From Aspidapion aeneum (Eukaryota; Arthropoda; Insecta; Coleoptera; Brentidae): a stretch of DNA of 64,000 nucleotides. The translations under genes were made by a program, and so were the position numbers. The stretch's first letter is position 1, and every line of letters begins with the position of its first letter. Below the pieces are notes generated by a model, which saw nothing but the letters and a program-made list of their open reading frames with translations, made no database searches and was not told the origin of the DNA. The stretch covers positions 86,943,207 to 87,007,206 of the forward strand of contig OY755039.1 in the NCBI GenBank assembly GCA_963576565.1. Reading direction: 5' to 3'. Shown here piece by piece: positions 10,574 through 21,768 of this stretch.

Positions 10574-11757
10574 TTTTTGAGAACTATCTGTGGTTTGGAT
10601 TTTCCACCGCATTTTATTTTGGATTCAGTTTAAATCTATCTTTTTGGCTTATATAGGTAATCTTTGTAACTTTTGCAATTTTTAAATAAAAAACAATGAG
10701 AATTTCTAGTTGCTTTCCTGGTTGAAGTGTCTAAAGTTCAGACGAGAATAAGATGCATAGTTTTCCGAGAAATTTTAAGGTAAGTTTTCTTATTTTCTCA
10801 TTTGAGGTTAGATTGGCATTTGATAAAATTTGTATTGGTAGTGTATTTTTACCTCATCGCTTACTTTACGGAACAGGTATCCAATGCCTGGTAGGTGTCT
10901 TATTTGCCCATCAATTAAGCACAAAATTAGTGTTAATTTTATGTCTATCTCTTTGTTTTGATATTAAGTAAAAGGGAGACACGTATAAAATTAACACTAA
11001 ATTTGTGCTTAATTGATGGGTAAACGAGGGATTACCCAGCAGAGCAATGTATTTTGAATAAATTTATTCCTTAATTTCAAATTTTTATCTTACCATAATC
11101 TAGTAATTTTTTTTTATTGTTTTCAGCTTTTGGATGATATGTGCGACCACTGATAAGCTATGTATTTACTGCTTTGAAACATACCCTACACAACTTACAA
11201 CCAAGGCGTGGAGGTACTTTAAAATCATGTCAGAAGAAGGTACTTTAAAATCATGTCAGATTTTTGTCAAGCTGGTAAAAAGTAGACATTTAAGAATGAT
11301 TCTCTTCACGAGCAACTGTTTCATTATTTATTTACTCATCACTTACCAGAAATGTTAAAAGCAAATTTAAATATACTAGATAGTGTTTGGTTTTTCATTA
11401 TATTTTATTTTACCAGACTATGTATTATTTCATCTATAGTTTTTATTTGTAGCTTTTTTTATAATAATAAAAACTCATTTAAAAAATTTATTGCACTTTA
11501 TATATCATTTTTAATCTGTTTATATCTTATAAAGACATTGTATGTCTTTATAAAATATTGACTGATTGAAAATTTCAAAAAAACTTTAAAATTAAAGAAA
11601 ATTTAGTATAAAAGGCGACTCAAATTTCCCGCCTCAGATTTTAGTTCGTCACTAAGCTCAGTAGTGGGCCACACAGAGTTAATGATCTGTCAAACATCCG
11701 GAGTTGCCTATCTAATAAAAACTGACTGAACCGAAGCAAAAATCCTTTATCTATGCC
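10574..11757 (+). repeat. 1.2-kb repeat, plus-strand copy of an inverted pair
   Basis: Matches the reverse complement of 28338-29607 along its length. It carries gene-like signals: ATG at 10753, nine codons, then GTAAGT at 10780; a polypyrimidine tract and CAG at 11124-11126; then a frame that in the partner copy reads DNMCDHSDKLCIYCFETYPT. This copy has lost two bases in that frame. Toward the right end TATAAAAGG (about 11609) lies some 28 bases before TCAGATT, with AATAAAA about 80 bases further, an LTR-like promoter and poly(A) layout. The protein is not recognised. Probably a family of transposons or a duplicated gene fragment. Confidence 0.6.
10917..11020. mobile_element. Short MITE inside the 1.2-kb repeat
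   Basis: Terminal inverted repeats of about 40 bases: CCCATCAATTAAGCACAAAA at the left and its near-perfect complement at the right, continuing through TTAGTGTTAATTTTA. The same MITE lies at about 29062-29177 in the partner repeat, so it was inserted before the repeat copies separated. It occupies the would-be intron. Confidence 0.75.
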
Positions 11758-12439
11758 CTCGACCTTTTTCTCTGCATTCTCATCTGTAAGTTTATCATAC
11801 CTCAGTTTCTTTTGCACCACATAAATTACTTTAACTTTTGAAAATGTTAAAATTTGGTTGCCTTATGAAGGTGGATGCCTGAGGCGGCTGCCTTGTTGCC
11901 TCCACCTTTGGAACGCCTCTGACAGTAAGCTCAGTAACCAAATAGTACCCAGTACCAAGTTCAAGACCAATGGAATTTTAAATAAGATAATTCGCAATAT
12001 TGGATTCGCCATTTTAAGAAAAAATACATTAAAGAACCAGTTAAGGGCAAGACTAAACCCCGCTCACCCTTAAGCGCTACGTAATTTAGGAACTATGTTT
12101 TAGTCCAATCATCCCAAAGATCCATAATAGTGCATAAATGATATCCTCCATTATGGATCCGCCTTTTTGATTTTCTCAAGATTGACGTAAACATTGTATT
12201 GAGTGACCTTAAACTCTGCAATTGTAACAGATTTTTTTTCCAATCTCTAGCTCTTCGTGAAGTAGCGCAGCCCACGAGAAAGACCGGCCCGGGCGCGGAA
12301 ATATCACGTGACCGTAGGAGGGTCACAAAAGAACGCCTCCCGGCCAGCTGTCATTATAAAACATGTGTGTTTTCAGTATTGGTATGTTGTGAATTTTATC
12401 AAAGTTATTAAAATAACGCAGCCCACGAAAAAGACAACA
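11758..12439. other. No gene; possible upstream region of the THAP fragment
   Basis: Includes a 12-bp inverted repeat around AAGGTGGA (about 11869-11912), another around GATCCATAAT/ATTATGGATC (12118-12158), a CACGTG site in ATATCACGTGACC near 12305, and a phrase 'gcagcccacga.aaagac' repeated at about 12268 and 12418, just upstream of the ATG at 12440. These could be promoter elements of the THAP gene. That is inference only. Confidence 0.35.
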
Positions 12440-12550
12440 ATGCCGCGAACGTGTAGTGTTGTTGGTTGTCGGTCCAACTATAAAACTGAAACCGAATATG
12501 TGTTAACTTTTAATTTGCCAGTGGATAAACAAATGCATAAAATTTGTTAA
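12440..12550 (+). pseudogene. THAP zinc-finger domain, N-terminal fragment
   Basis: Starts MPRTCSVVGCRSNYKTETEY and shows the C-x4-C pair and a TFNLP tract, the usual opening of P-element-type and THAP9-like THAP domains. The frame stops at 12550 before the conserved W and C-x2-H. No splice donor is obvious at the break, so a nonsense or indel mutation is likely. It is a different family member from the exon at 4111. Confidence 0.65.
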
Positions 12551-12634
12551 AATTAAGTATCTTAAAACGTCCACAAGTTTGCATCAAACATTTTCCTAAC
12601 GAGCAGGTTATTTAGTTGGATAAGTGTGTTGTAA

Positions 12635-12853
12635 ATGGAGATTGCTGAAAATGTTCCGAAATACCTAAGTAGACAACCTGTATCTACTGCTCGATTAGCT
12701 GATATCGAGAGGCAACAACTGGAAACTGCAATACAAGAAAGTCTTGAAACACTTTCAGCTCATAAGAAATCAAAAATTTTATCAAATATTGAGGACATTT
12801 CAAAATTTTATTGTTCTAATACTAAAATAAACCAAAATTGGATTTTTACCTAA
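12635..12853 (+). pseudogene. Fragment possibly from the same THAP-associated gene
   Basis: Open frame starting MEIAENVPKYLSRQPVSTAR, rich in E, Q, L and S, with a helical ERQQLETAIQESLETL segment. It resembles the linker region that follows THAP domains in some insect transposase-derived proteins. The link rests on neighbourhood and style, not a diagnostic motif. Nothing longer continues after the stop at 12853. Confidence 0.35.
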
Positions 12854-13633
12854 GAACGCGACACAGACAAAGATGATGATACTCAAAGAAAAATTAAAAA
12901 ACTTAAAGCTTAGGTTTGTTATGTCCAATTTTATAAGACTTTTATAGATTTGAAGTAACTAACGATATTATGTACCTAATATACCTGAAAATATTAGAGT
13001 GCAAATTTTATATAATTTTTTATTTTAAAAATTCAGTTCTTTTATCTATAATAAATACATACATCAGCAAAACATTTTTTTCAACTTTTGCCTATATGAG
13101 AACAAAAAATTTTTGTCAATTTATTTAAATTGTGTAAAAACAGATAATACATTAAGCAATACAATAAGAATCCTGGAACTCCTAAGATCACGTGACCGCC
13201 GAATGATAAAAAGCAAAGGCATAAACAAACACACAAGCAAATATACGGAGCGGTGAAGCTAAATATATGTATTATTTTAATATCCAAACAATTACTAATT
13301 TATTATTTAGGATAATTTCACCAAAACTTTATTATTTTTTAAGTTACTTGGGCTGAATTTTGATTAATGTGTATGCTTTTAATTTTTTATTACTTTTATA
13401 AAAAACCATATGTTTTTATAGCCGTTTCCATGAAAAATAAAGTCTTGATAAAGATTAATATTACGAACGTCAGACAGCCGGACATCAATATAACATTCCC
13501 CCCCGAAGAAAAAAGTTGAAAACGTCCCTAAAAGAAAACTAATATGACGAAAAATCATATACCAAATTGTATATAATAAGTAGACTTAGATGGTTGCTGG
13601 GATGGACACCTAAAGACGTTGCGGGACTGCTGC
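12854..13633. other. AT-rich DNA, no gene seen
   Basis: No convincing frame. A TCACGTGACC site at about 13188 matches the CACGTG site near 12305 in inverted context, so the THAP remnants sit between two similar sites. This could mark the two ends of one old element, but no clear terminal repeat is visible. Confidence 0.35.
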
Positions 13634-14005
13634 CAGTGGCGGATTCAGGGGGGGCACTAGGGGCACTTACCCTCCCCCCCCCCCTCCCCCCCCCCCCCCG
13701 AGAATTTTTTGAATATACAAAAAATGAGTAAAAAGTAAGGGTTTCGCTAATAAAAAGTAAGGTTTTTGCTAATAAAAATTCAAAATTTTTGCTTGCGGCG
13801 CATGAAAGTGTCTATTGTTATTATCATCGAAATTACAACCACTTTTATTAATAAATTATCCTGAATTTGTAGCCTAAACTTGCAAAATATTTTGTCAAGA
13901 TATATGTAAGATATTGTACTTTTTAGTTCTGAATTTAATAAAATGCTGCTTAAAAAAATATATACCATTTTTTACTAACAGAGAATGTCACCTAAAGTGA
14001 TCCCC
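13634..14005. mobile_element. hAT-type MITE, subfamily C, with extra internal sequence
   Basis: Begins CAGTGGCGGATTCAGG. Read in this direction it matches the reverse complement of the complete element at 54511-54717 through GGGGCACT, GAGAATTTTTTGA, AGTAAAAAGTAAGG, GCTAATAAAAAT and CAGAGAATGTCACCTAAAGT. Some 160 bases (about 13791-13949) are present here but not there, so one copy gained or lost that block. The phrase aaaagtaagg..ttgctaataa is duplicated inside. The right terminal repeat is missing, so the copy is broken at that end. Confidence 0.7.
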
Positions 14006-14098
14006 ACTACAGTACAGCCCACTAAGCACAAAATCGGTGCTGCTCATGACACGTACAGCCCACTAAGCTCATGACACGTACAGCCCACTAAGCACGTT
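14006..14098. repeat. Short tandem repeat of ACAGCCCACTAAGC units
   Basis: Three repeats of ACAGCCCACTAAGC, the first two followed by a CTCATGACACGT phrase, at spacings of about 41 and 25 bases. Confidence 0.7.
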
Positions 14099-14803
14099 AT
14101 ATAAATGTTGAAAAAAAATATGTTTTTTTTCTAAGACAAATTTGTGTCAACTTTTGACATTAAAAAAAATGTAGAAAATCCTAACGAAAATTTTATGTAA
14201 AAGCATTACCAAAAATATATTTCTTAATTACGTTAAGAAACCAGCATTAAAAAAACAATAATTTCACTAATATTAAAAATAATACCATCAATATATGGTT
14301 ATTTTTATAATGTTTTTCCTAGATCTCATTTCTAACGTTGAATTTAAGATATATGAAGCTAATAAATGTTTTGTTTTTTAAACAATAAAAAAAATGATAC
14401 TATAGAGGGCGCTGCCGCATAGTTCAACTACCAGAACGGGTCATCGCCATTTTTAGTTGCATTTCGCTACGAGTTCATACAAGTCGAGAGCAGATACGCT
14501 TTGTGCAATTTTGGTTACAATATTTACCTTTTGTAGAAACAAACATGGCAAATTAAAAGCACAATTATTAATAATGATAGTGAATACATATTTGGATAGG
14601 AATATACACCAGTTGTGTGGAAAAGATGGTATAGTTAAAGAATAACCAATATGTATGCAGTGATTTAAATGAAGCATCACAAAATTAGGTAAATAAACAA
14701 AAGTAAAAAAATTGTTTTGTATGAAATATCGCATACCTACGTTACAGTTAATAGTCAGACAGGGAAAGCGACAATTCACCGCGAATGATTAGCCGCCGGA
14801 CTT
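14099..14803. other. AT-rich DNA, no gene seen
   Basis: A 108-codon minus-strand frame (14453-14779) and a 62-codon plus-strand frame overlap each other. Neither has a recognisable motif. No RNA gene is visible. Confidence 0.4.
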
Positions 14804-14899
14804 TAAGCCGCGTATTCATTTGAGGCAGAATTCGCAAGCCTCGCAGCGGGACCAAACGAATGCTTTATTTGCATTCATGCTAAAGTGAATACACGCCTT
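14804..14899. mobile_element. Short MITE with GTATTCA inverted ends
   Basis: The left end reads AGCCGCGTATTCATTTGAGG; the reverse complement of the right end reads AGGCGTGTATTCACTTTAGC. A diverged GTATTCACTTGAGCATGAAT follows at 14921. The same end type and the CAGAATTCGC and GCCTCGCAGCG phrases recur at 18077-18298, which defines a small family. Confidence 0.55.
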
Positions 14900-15652
14900 G
14901 AAATTGTTTGCCTTGTATTCACTTGAGCATGAATTGTTTGGCTTCATAGCGAGGCACTTACTACAAAATTATTGTTTACATAGAATTTTAAATTTTATTT
15001 TCAGAAGCTACGGATCCGAATTTCCTTTACTGAGTGTCGAGTTCATGAAAACCTCAACGGACTGTTGCTGCCCTGCGTTTCCAAAATAGAAGAATTTTAT
15101 TTACGTTATTTATGTTACCTTATCTTTAGAGATATTTGAAAAAAATATATTTTTTCATTTTTAAAAAAACATTTATTTTTCAATGTTAAAAAAACATTTC
15201 TTTTTCACTGTTAAATATCAATATTTTTTTAACGTTCGAAAATCACTTTAAAAAAACTTTATAAGAACATAAGATTATTTTTCTAACGTCAGAAAACGGG
15301 TTATTAAGCTTCTTTTTTACTATGAATTAGAACTAACATCCAACCTAACGTTATGTTTTTAAATTATACATTATTTTGACATTATTAAAACGTTTTTGTG
15401 TTTAGTGGGAGTCCCCCACTTTTTTAATATCATTTTATTTTTATAAAATTTGTCGAATTCAATTCCATTAAACTTGTTTCTTTAATACTTATTGTCCCGT
15501 TGCTTCACCAAGCCGATTTAAGCAAGCGCAATTGTCAAGCACAGCTTGCACAAAAACAATGCATTGTTTGGCAATAAGTATCATAACCTAATAAATTATT
15601 TTCGTTAGCAGTTCTTAAAATCTGGTAAATCAAAATCAATGAAAAAATAGGT
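14900..15652. other. No gene seen; contains a phrase shared with 30.4 kb
   Basis: 15495-15555 holds a phrase ending CACAGCTTGCACA, preceded by CAAGCCGA.TTAAGCAAG. The same phrase occurs at 30412-30470. In the second copy GCTTAAC and GTTAAGC form an inverted pair. It is a short dispersed repeat of unknown type, with no tRNA-like features. Confidence 0.4.
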
Positions 15653-15898
15653 GTCCATGACGGGACGAAAACGTCCACCGGTCTATAAGGAAGATAGACA
15701 TTTCGCCACAGTTCAACCACACCATGCTGTCACCATCTCCACGGTGTCGGTCGGTTCCAAAGAGTGAAACGACAGCGAACCAAGGACACTAAGTCCATGG
15801 CGGGACGAAAACGTCCACCGGTCTATAAGGAAGATAGACATTTCGCCACAGTTCAACCAGACCATGCTGTCACCATCTCCACGGTGTCGGTCGGTTCG
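15653..15898. repeat. Tandem duplication, period 140 bp
   Basis: GTCCATGACGGGACGAAAAC starts at 15653 and GTCCATGGCGGGACGAAAAC at 15793. About 105 bases are almost identical in both, including CACCGGTCTATAAGGAAGAT and CACGGTGTCGGTCGGTTC. The second unit is cut at about 15898. No coding sense is recognised. Confidence 0.85.
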
Positions 15899-17214
15899 GA
15901 TTCGAAAATAATGAATTAACAAAGTATAAAAGGCAATTTTAAAAAGGTAAAGTTACCCACGGACACCGGTGTTTCAGAAAAAGGCATTTCCATCCTCAGC
16001 GTGGCTTGCCTAACTACAGTAATCAAACTGACTACAAGATACAAGGTAAATCAAAAAGAATGAAAAAATAGTTGAAACCGTTCTACTACAAAGTAGTTTC
16101 TTTTTTTTTTGTTCTACGTCTTTTTAATTCTACTGAATGTACGTACGGATTGGGATGTATAACCTACGGATTGGGATGTAAAACGTACGTCCCACAGATG
16201 GTCAAGAATATACGTACCGCATGAGACACACTAAGTAGCTCTTATGAATGTCCAAGAAAATGTTATGCCTCAAGTACGTACCCATTTACGAACATTTTAC
16301 GCTTTTTAATGCCAGCAAATATCTGTACGGGATGTTACGTACCAAAGACATCCTAGAGATCAAAAACATATGTATGAGGTACATACTTATATAGCGCATT
16401 TTGTCTCAGGGACTTTTTATGAAATTTTACGTCCATTTTACGTTGGTTCGTTTCGGTATGTACGTAAATAGTATGTGCCAATAGGTGGCGCAGCATTCAA
16501 CGTTTTATCGACATTTGTAGAGAAGTAGGGGAAAATTTTTTTAATAACTTTTTCAAACAGCAGGTTTTGCAGAAACTAATTTCTGAAAAAATTTTTTTTT
16601 TTCAAAACATTTTTTCAAAAAAATACACAAAATAAACAAAATTGCAATATTAAACCTCGTTGGAGACGTTAAGGCTTCTAATTTATTTAAAAATAAAAAC
16701 AAACACAAACTTTTAAGAACAAGTTTACGTCCATTGTACGTATAGTTTTTGCAAAGTCAGTTGAACAAAGATAAAAGACCATCGGCATATCCTTTATAGA
16801 AAATGCCATGGGCGGCGGTAGATATATTCATGAACATTATTTAATTTAATTATGGCGTAAACTAAAGAAATAAAAATAGATAATAAAACTTTATATTCCT
16901 ACACCTACAGGAACGACACTGATTTATTTTCTAACTCTGCCAACTAAAGGGGTCCCGAAAAGCACACCCGAAAGCAATTAAAAGCGCATCTCAAAAGAAT
17001 CTGCCAATCAAGTGCCGTTCATCCACCTGGGCTCGGTCGGTCGGAAAACAAATACTTTGTGGTCGGACCGCAAAGAACCGCACCTCTTCTATGTCGGTAG
17101 GGTTGAAATTATACCAGGAAGATTTTATATGAATTTGGATAACTTTTGAAGGGTAGAATGAAGCAAAATTTCATGAAATCGATAGAACCCCGTAGTGGGA
17201 GTTATTCAAGTGCC
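15899..17214. other. Non-coding DNA rich in ACGTAC motifs
   Basis: Between 16137 and 16470 the words TACGTA, ACGTACG, TTACGT and ACGTCC recur more than a dozen times in both directions, with a further pair at 16727-16745. This looks like a decayed array or a long degenerate foldback. The phrase 'caataggtggcgcagca' at about 16480 has a counterpart 'caataggtggcgttgct' at 19570. No gene. Confidence 0.4.
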
Positions 17215-17414
17215 CAGTGGCGTATATACAGGGGGGGCCTGGGGGGGCCGGGCCCCCCTCGAAGCTAAGAGTTGAAGATTTTTTTGGATATTTTCCACAT
17301 ATTTCATAAATACAAAACATATAAAATAACATAAAATACAGCCTCATGAGGTCTCGGGCCCCCCCCAAAACTGTCTCGGGCCCACCCCGAAACATTTTTC
17401 TATATACGCCACTG
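17215..17414. mobile_element. hAT-type MITE, subfamily A (200 bp)
   Basis: Ends CAGTGGCGTATATA...TATATACGCCACTG. The interior has G/C runs, 'gggcctggg', 'cacatatttcat' and 'cagcctcatgaggtctcggg'. The flanking target duplication is CAAGTGCC (17207-17214) and CAAGTGAC (17415-17422), 7 of 8 bases. Non-coding. Same family as the copies inside the LINE at 20873 and 23838. Confidence 0.9.
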
Positions 17415-17604
17415 CAAGTGACTTTGCAAAAACTATACTTCTTATCATAAATTGGTCCTTAGTTATACTTTGTATTTATGTACACTGTTGGACGTATATC
17501 ATGATACTTAATAAGATAAGATAAGGAAAGAGAGAAATTTAATTTTAAAGTTAAGCTGTCCTTAAATTGAAACTAAACATATACATTACCTACATGATCC
17601 ATAC

Positions 17605-18000
17605 ACGGTAAAAAAAATTGACTTAGATCAAAGCAAATTGCTTTGAAATAAAATAATTTGTGCTCACCAAGAGAATATTTTCTTGATTTAGCACAAAAAA
17701 ATGTCTTGCCTTTTATTTAAATGTGAAACAGAAATTGTTTAATGATAAATTGGAACTGAATTAATCTAAGACACCGCTTTCTCTGGAAGCAAAATATTAC
17801 TTATATGAAGACAATTTGCTTTGGTACAAAATGGAGTATAGTGAAACAAAACAATTAAAGAAGAAAAATTAAGTCTCATTTCAAGACTAAACACTGCGTT
17901 GAACTAAAAAGAAATATTTTGTTTCAAAACAAATTGTTTTAAGGGAAAACAAGTTATTCAAGAAAAGAACGTGTTTTCACGGTAGCCAAATTTTTACCGT
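17605..18000. mobile_element. Possible MITE with ACGGTAAAAA ends
   Basis: The left end ACGGTAAAAAAAATTG and the reverse complement of the right end ACGGTAAAAATTTGG form a short inverted repeat. Inside are several small palindromes (for example CAAAGCAAATTGCTTTG). No clear target duplication, no coding content. Weak case. Confidence 0.35.
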
Positions 18001-18076
18001 ATATTAATTACCTGGAATGGTAGATACGTATAAGCAAAGAATGGATAAAAACCGAAGAAATTAGGGACTAAAAAAA

Positions 18077-18298
18077 GTATTCACTTAAGCATTCGTTAGC
18101 ATTCATGCTTAAGTGAATACCGCATTGAGACCAACAAATGCCGTTCATATCCGATCCAATCGGATAAACTCCAATGGCTCCGGTCCGAATCGAATGCTGT
18201 TTGCCGCGCCTTGAAGGCACGTACAAATCCATATGCTCGTAACGCCTCGCAGCGCGGCATGCGAATTCTGTCTTTCCTTTAAGTAAATACGCGCCTTT
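18077..18298. mobile_element. MITE related to 14804, starting with a perfect palindrome
   Basis: 18077-18120 is a hairpin with 16-base perfect arms (GTATTCACTTAAGCAT). Downstream are CCTCGCAGCG and GCGAATTCTG, then an end whose reverse complement reads GGCGCGTATTTACTTAAAGG. This matches the end of the element at 14804. Confidence 0.55.
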
Positions 18299-18340
18299 TG
18301 GTTGGACTTAGATCATATACCTGCTATCAACGAGTATATG

Positions 18341-18597
18341 ACCCATATAGAGTGGCAACTAGCAAGCTTTGCAACATTGAGGGGTAGATGGCGCTGAAAT
18401 AAATTTATCTAGTACGCAATATTCAGGGACTACAAGTACGATTTGGTTGCATGTGAGAGTTCCGAGGTTCATATCTATCATATAAATGCCATTAGATCAT
18501 AGTACTTGTCTCTGAATATTGCGTACTAGACGAATTTATTTCAGCGCCATCTGTCCCTCAATGTTGCAAAGCTCGCCGGCTGCCACTCTATATGGGT
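18341..18597. mobile_element. Foldback MITE with arms of about 100 bp
   Basis: The left arm runs ACCCATATAGAGTGGCAACT, then AGCTTTGCAACATTGAGGG, AGATGGCGCTGAAATAAATT and CTAGTACGCAATATTCAG. The right arm is its reverse complement with a few changes. About 60 bases of loop separate the arms. No coding capacity. Superfamily unknown. Confidence 0.85.
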
Positions 18598-18684
18598 AAT
18601 CGCCGTCCCGGTAAAACAATGACGCAATTGCAAGAATATGATTTTTTTCAGGAGAGGCGAAAAACGGAATTAAATTCCTTATTA

Positions 18685-18869
18685 CAGCCGAACCTCTCTA
18701 ACTCGAACCTCTATAACTCGAACCCCTCTATAACTCGAACCTTTTAAGCGGTCCCTGCACTTTTTACATGTATTTTAACCTACGTAACTCGAGTTTCTAT
18801 AGCTCGAACTCTCCATAACTCGAACTGTTTTGGTTGTCCCTTCAGGTTCGAGATATAGAGGTTCGACTG
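18685..18869. mobile_element. pogo/Tigger-type MITE (185 bp)
   Basis: Ends CAGCCGAACCTCT...AGGTTCGACTG, flanked by TA on both sides (18683-18684 and 18870-18871). CAG ends, a TA duplication and TCGAACCTCTATAACTCGAA-like ends are typical of pogo/Tigger elements. Inside, 'taactcgaacc' phrases repeat five or more times. Non-coding. Confidence 0.85.
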
Positions 18870-19830
18870 TATTACGTTTAAATAAAGTGATTAAAATGCA
18901 TTGGGATGAAAGTACTGGGATTATTAACTAAATATAGATAGTTTTACCGTATCCAACATAGCACAAAAATCACATCCAAGATTAAATTAACGTGAACAAA
19001 AATAACAAAGCTTTTTTTACTTGAAAACAACGTCATACCATGTAATATATATTTTTTTAAATCTACATGTTAAAGATAACTTTAAAACAAGGAGAAATCA
19101 AGCATAAAAATCCACTTTTTGCTGAAGTTTCTGGTGCTGTGTATATAACGTGTTTTTTACCCTTGTTATTTTTATGTACCACTAGATTAAGATTTCTAAA
19201 ACCTACTAACTTTCTGCGTCTTTTTTGGTCACGTTTTTTTAATAACATTTTTTTAACTTAAAAGTGACGCGAAATGAAGTTATAAAAGTTCACTAGTTTA
19301 AGATTACAACACTTCAAGATAATTTTAAAGATGGCGCTCAAGGCAAGACAAAATATCTATATATCTATCTATATACATTATGTTTTTTTTTAAAGCTAAA
19401 GAAGATTTTTTAACAGTAAACACTTTCACAGAGTATTAATGTGTCTTTATCAGAGTAAATGACTGATGCGTCGTGATCGTAAATGATCAGGGATCAGTTT
19501 CTTAACAGGTTTTTGGAGTTTAGAGGCCAAAGCACTGCCTGATAGATTTCGTCAAAGTGAAAAATGCCGACAATAGGTGGCGTTGCTACTAGTAAAATCT
19601 CAAAATTCTTCGGTAGAAAAGCCATGCAAGTCGCGTTTTAAAATTCGTGTAGAAAAGGCATGAATCTAATGTGATTTTAACGTTGATAAAAATCACTTGA
19701 AGCTAACGTAAAAACAGTGCTGTTTTAATTTGATAATGGCGTTATTACAACGCTGTTTTTAGCAACGTTATTTTTTATAACGTTAATGACCTATTAAGCT
19801 TGTTTTCATATATGAAATAAACGTTTTTTT
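18870..19830. other. AT-rich DNA, no gene seen
   Basis: No credible frame. 19680-19830 has a cluster of AACGTT/AACG words in both directions. Flanks the duplicated segment that begins at 19831. Confidence 0.4.
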
Positions 19831-19989
19831 CTAGCAGCTTTTAAAGTCAACGTTTTTTTTTCTCCCGCCTTTATACGTGTTAAACACGTGATTGTGCTAT
19901 GTGGGACACTATCCCTAAGGAAAGTAATGACATAATTAAGTCAAAATGTTTTTTTTTATTTCATTTTTTTTTAAAAGAACCATCATTTC

Positions 19990-21768
19990 ACCAATTCCAG
20001 ACAAAGAATGGGATGACCATTTTAAAAAACTTTTAACTGAAGATAGAGTAGAATTCAAGGAAGACGCAAGAGACAATATAATTAGAACGATGGGATTTCC
20101 AGTACCCCTTAGAATCTCTGAGGTCAAAAACGTGTGCACAACCTTAAAAAGTGGTAAATCTGCCGGACCCGGAAATATCCCAGCCGAACTTATTAAATAT
20201 GGCACTGAAGAACTGTTTTGGAGATTACGGAATCTTTTTCTAAAATATTTAAATGGAACTGTAGTACCAACTGAGTGAAAACGTCATATATATCCACAAT
20301 ACACAAAAAGGGAAGGAAAGATATATGTGACAATTATAGAGGTATATCTGTGACTAGTACGCTCAGCAGAATATACGGTAAAATAATAAGAAATAAAGTG
20401 GAGAGTGAATATAAAGACATGGAGGCAGAAGAACAAGCTGGTTTCAGGGCGGGTAGATCGACTTCAGATCATCTCTTTTGTATAACCCAAGTTATTGAAA
20501 AGAAAATGGCATATGGACAAGAGCTGCATCTGCTTTACGTCGACTTGCAGAAGGTATATGATAGTATACCACTAAATCTACTTTGGAAAGCGTTGGAAAA
20601 CACAAACATAAGCGTACAACTAATTAAGTCCATCAAGGAGTTATACCGCAATAGTAAGGTAAAAGTTAAAATAAAAGCAAAACTAACCAAAGGCTTTCAA
20701 GTAAATAAAGGTCTTAAACAAGGTTGCTGTATCTCGCCTACGCTCTTCAAGATATACTTGGAACAAGTCCTTAAAGTATGGAAGAGAAAATGCCAAAACA
20801 TGGGAATTCCGTTGAACGAAACCACCTTGTATACTTTATGTTTCGCCGATGATCAGATAGTAGTGGCTCAGGCAGTGGCGTGTATATGGGGGGGCCTGGG
20901 AGCCCGGGCCTTCCCCGAAGCTAAGATTTTTTTGGATATTTTCCACATATTTCATGAATACAAACATAAAATAGCATAAAATACAGCCTCATGAGGTCTC
21001 GGCCCCCCCCAAAACTGTCTCGGGCCCACCCCGAAACTTTTTTCTATATACGCCACTGGGCTCAGGATTATGACGACCTCGAATATATGACACGAAAACT
21101 AATAGAAGAGTACAATAAGTGGGGACTAGAGGTTAATCTCAATAAGACAGAGTATATGTGTATCGGTGGAATGAAACAGGATCTAATCTTAAATACCGGG
21201 CAGCGAATTCAGTCCTGTGATGAGTATAAATACTTAGGTCTAAAAATTACAGGATCGAAACGTACAAGGAAGAAAAGCAATAACTTTATTAAATGGAATA
21301 ATTTGGGACCAAAGTATATCAAAACATAACAAAAAGCTTATATATAACACCATTGTAAAAAGTATTATTACATACGGCTCAGAAGTATGGCCAATCAAGG
21401 ATAGAACTGAAAAAATGCTTTCCGCTACGGAGATGGACTATTGGAGAAGAGCAGCAGGGAAATCAGAAAGAGAAAGAGTTACAAATCAAAGAATAAGAGA
21501 AATTATGACAGTGGGAGAACGTACTTTAGTGGATGATATAAGAACAAAACAACTGGTTTGGTACGGACATGTACAAAAAATGAATGATGAAAGACTACCT
21601 AAACAAATACTACAATGGAAACCAACTGGCCGAAGAAAACGAGGACGGCCACGGAGAAGCTGGAGAGAAGGAATAGACAGTGAAATAAGAATAAGAGGCC
21701 TAGATGATGAATTATGGGCAAACAGAAACGAGTGGAGATTGGGTATCGGAAGACGTAGAACGTTGTGA
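19990..21768 (+). pseudogene. RTE-like reverse transcriptase, broken, copy 1
   Basis: The first block (to 20275) has KSGKSAGPGNIPAELIKYG. A TGA at 20276-20278 replaces the usual tryptophan of the PTEWK motif. The second block has NYRGISVTSTLSRIYGKIIR, EEQAGFRAGRSTSDH, YVDLQKVYDS, KGLKQGCCISPTLF and the catalytic FADDQ. The hAT MITE interrupts at 20873. The third block has EVNLNKTEYM and YLGLKIT, then a frameshift from a 29-bp deletion at about 21252. The last block has LVWYGHVQKMNDERLPKQ and GRRKRGRPRRSW, typical of RTE C-termini. Confidence 0.9.
20873..21058. mobile_element. hAT-type MITE, subfamily A, inside the LINE (copy 1)
   Basis: Begins CAGTGGCGTGTATA and ends TATATACGCCACTG. The perfect 8-bp target duplication GGCTCAGG lies at 20865-20872 and 21059-21066. 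Removal of the element with one duplication would bring the two polymerase blocks back into one frame, so it landed in a reading frame that matched on both sides. Non-coding, 186 bp. Confidence 0.95.

Noticed and set aside
12440..12853. Intact THAP gene spanning both fragments
   Set aside because: The zinc-finger frame stops before its last ligands and no splice sites link it to the second fragment.
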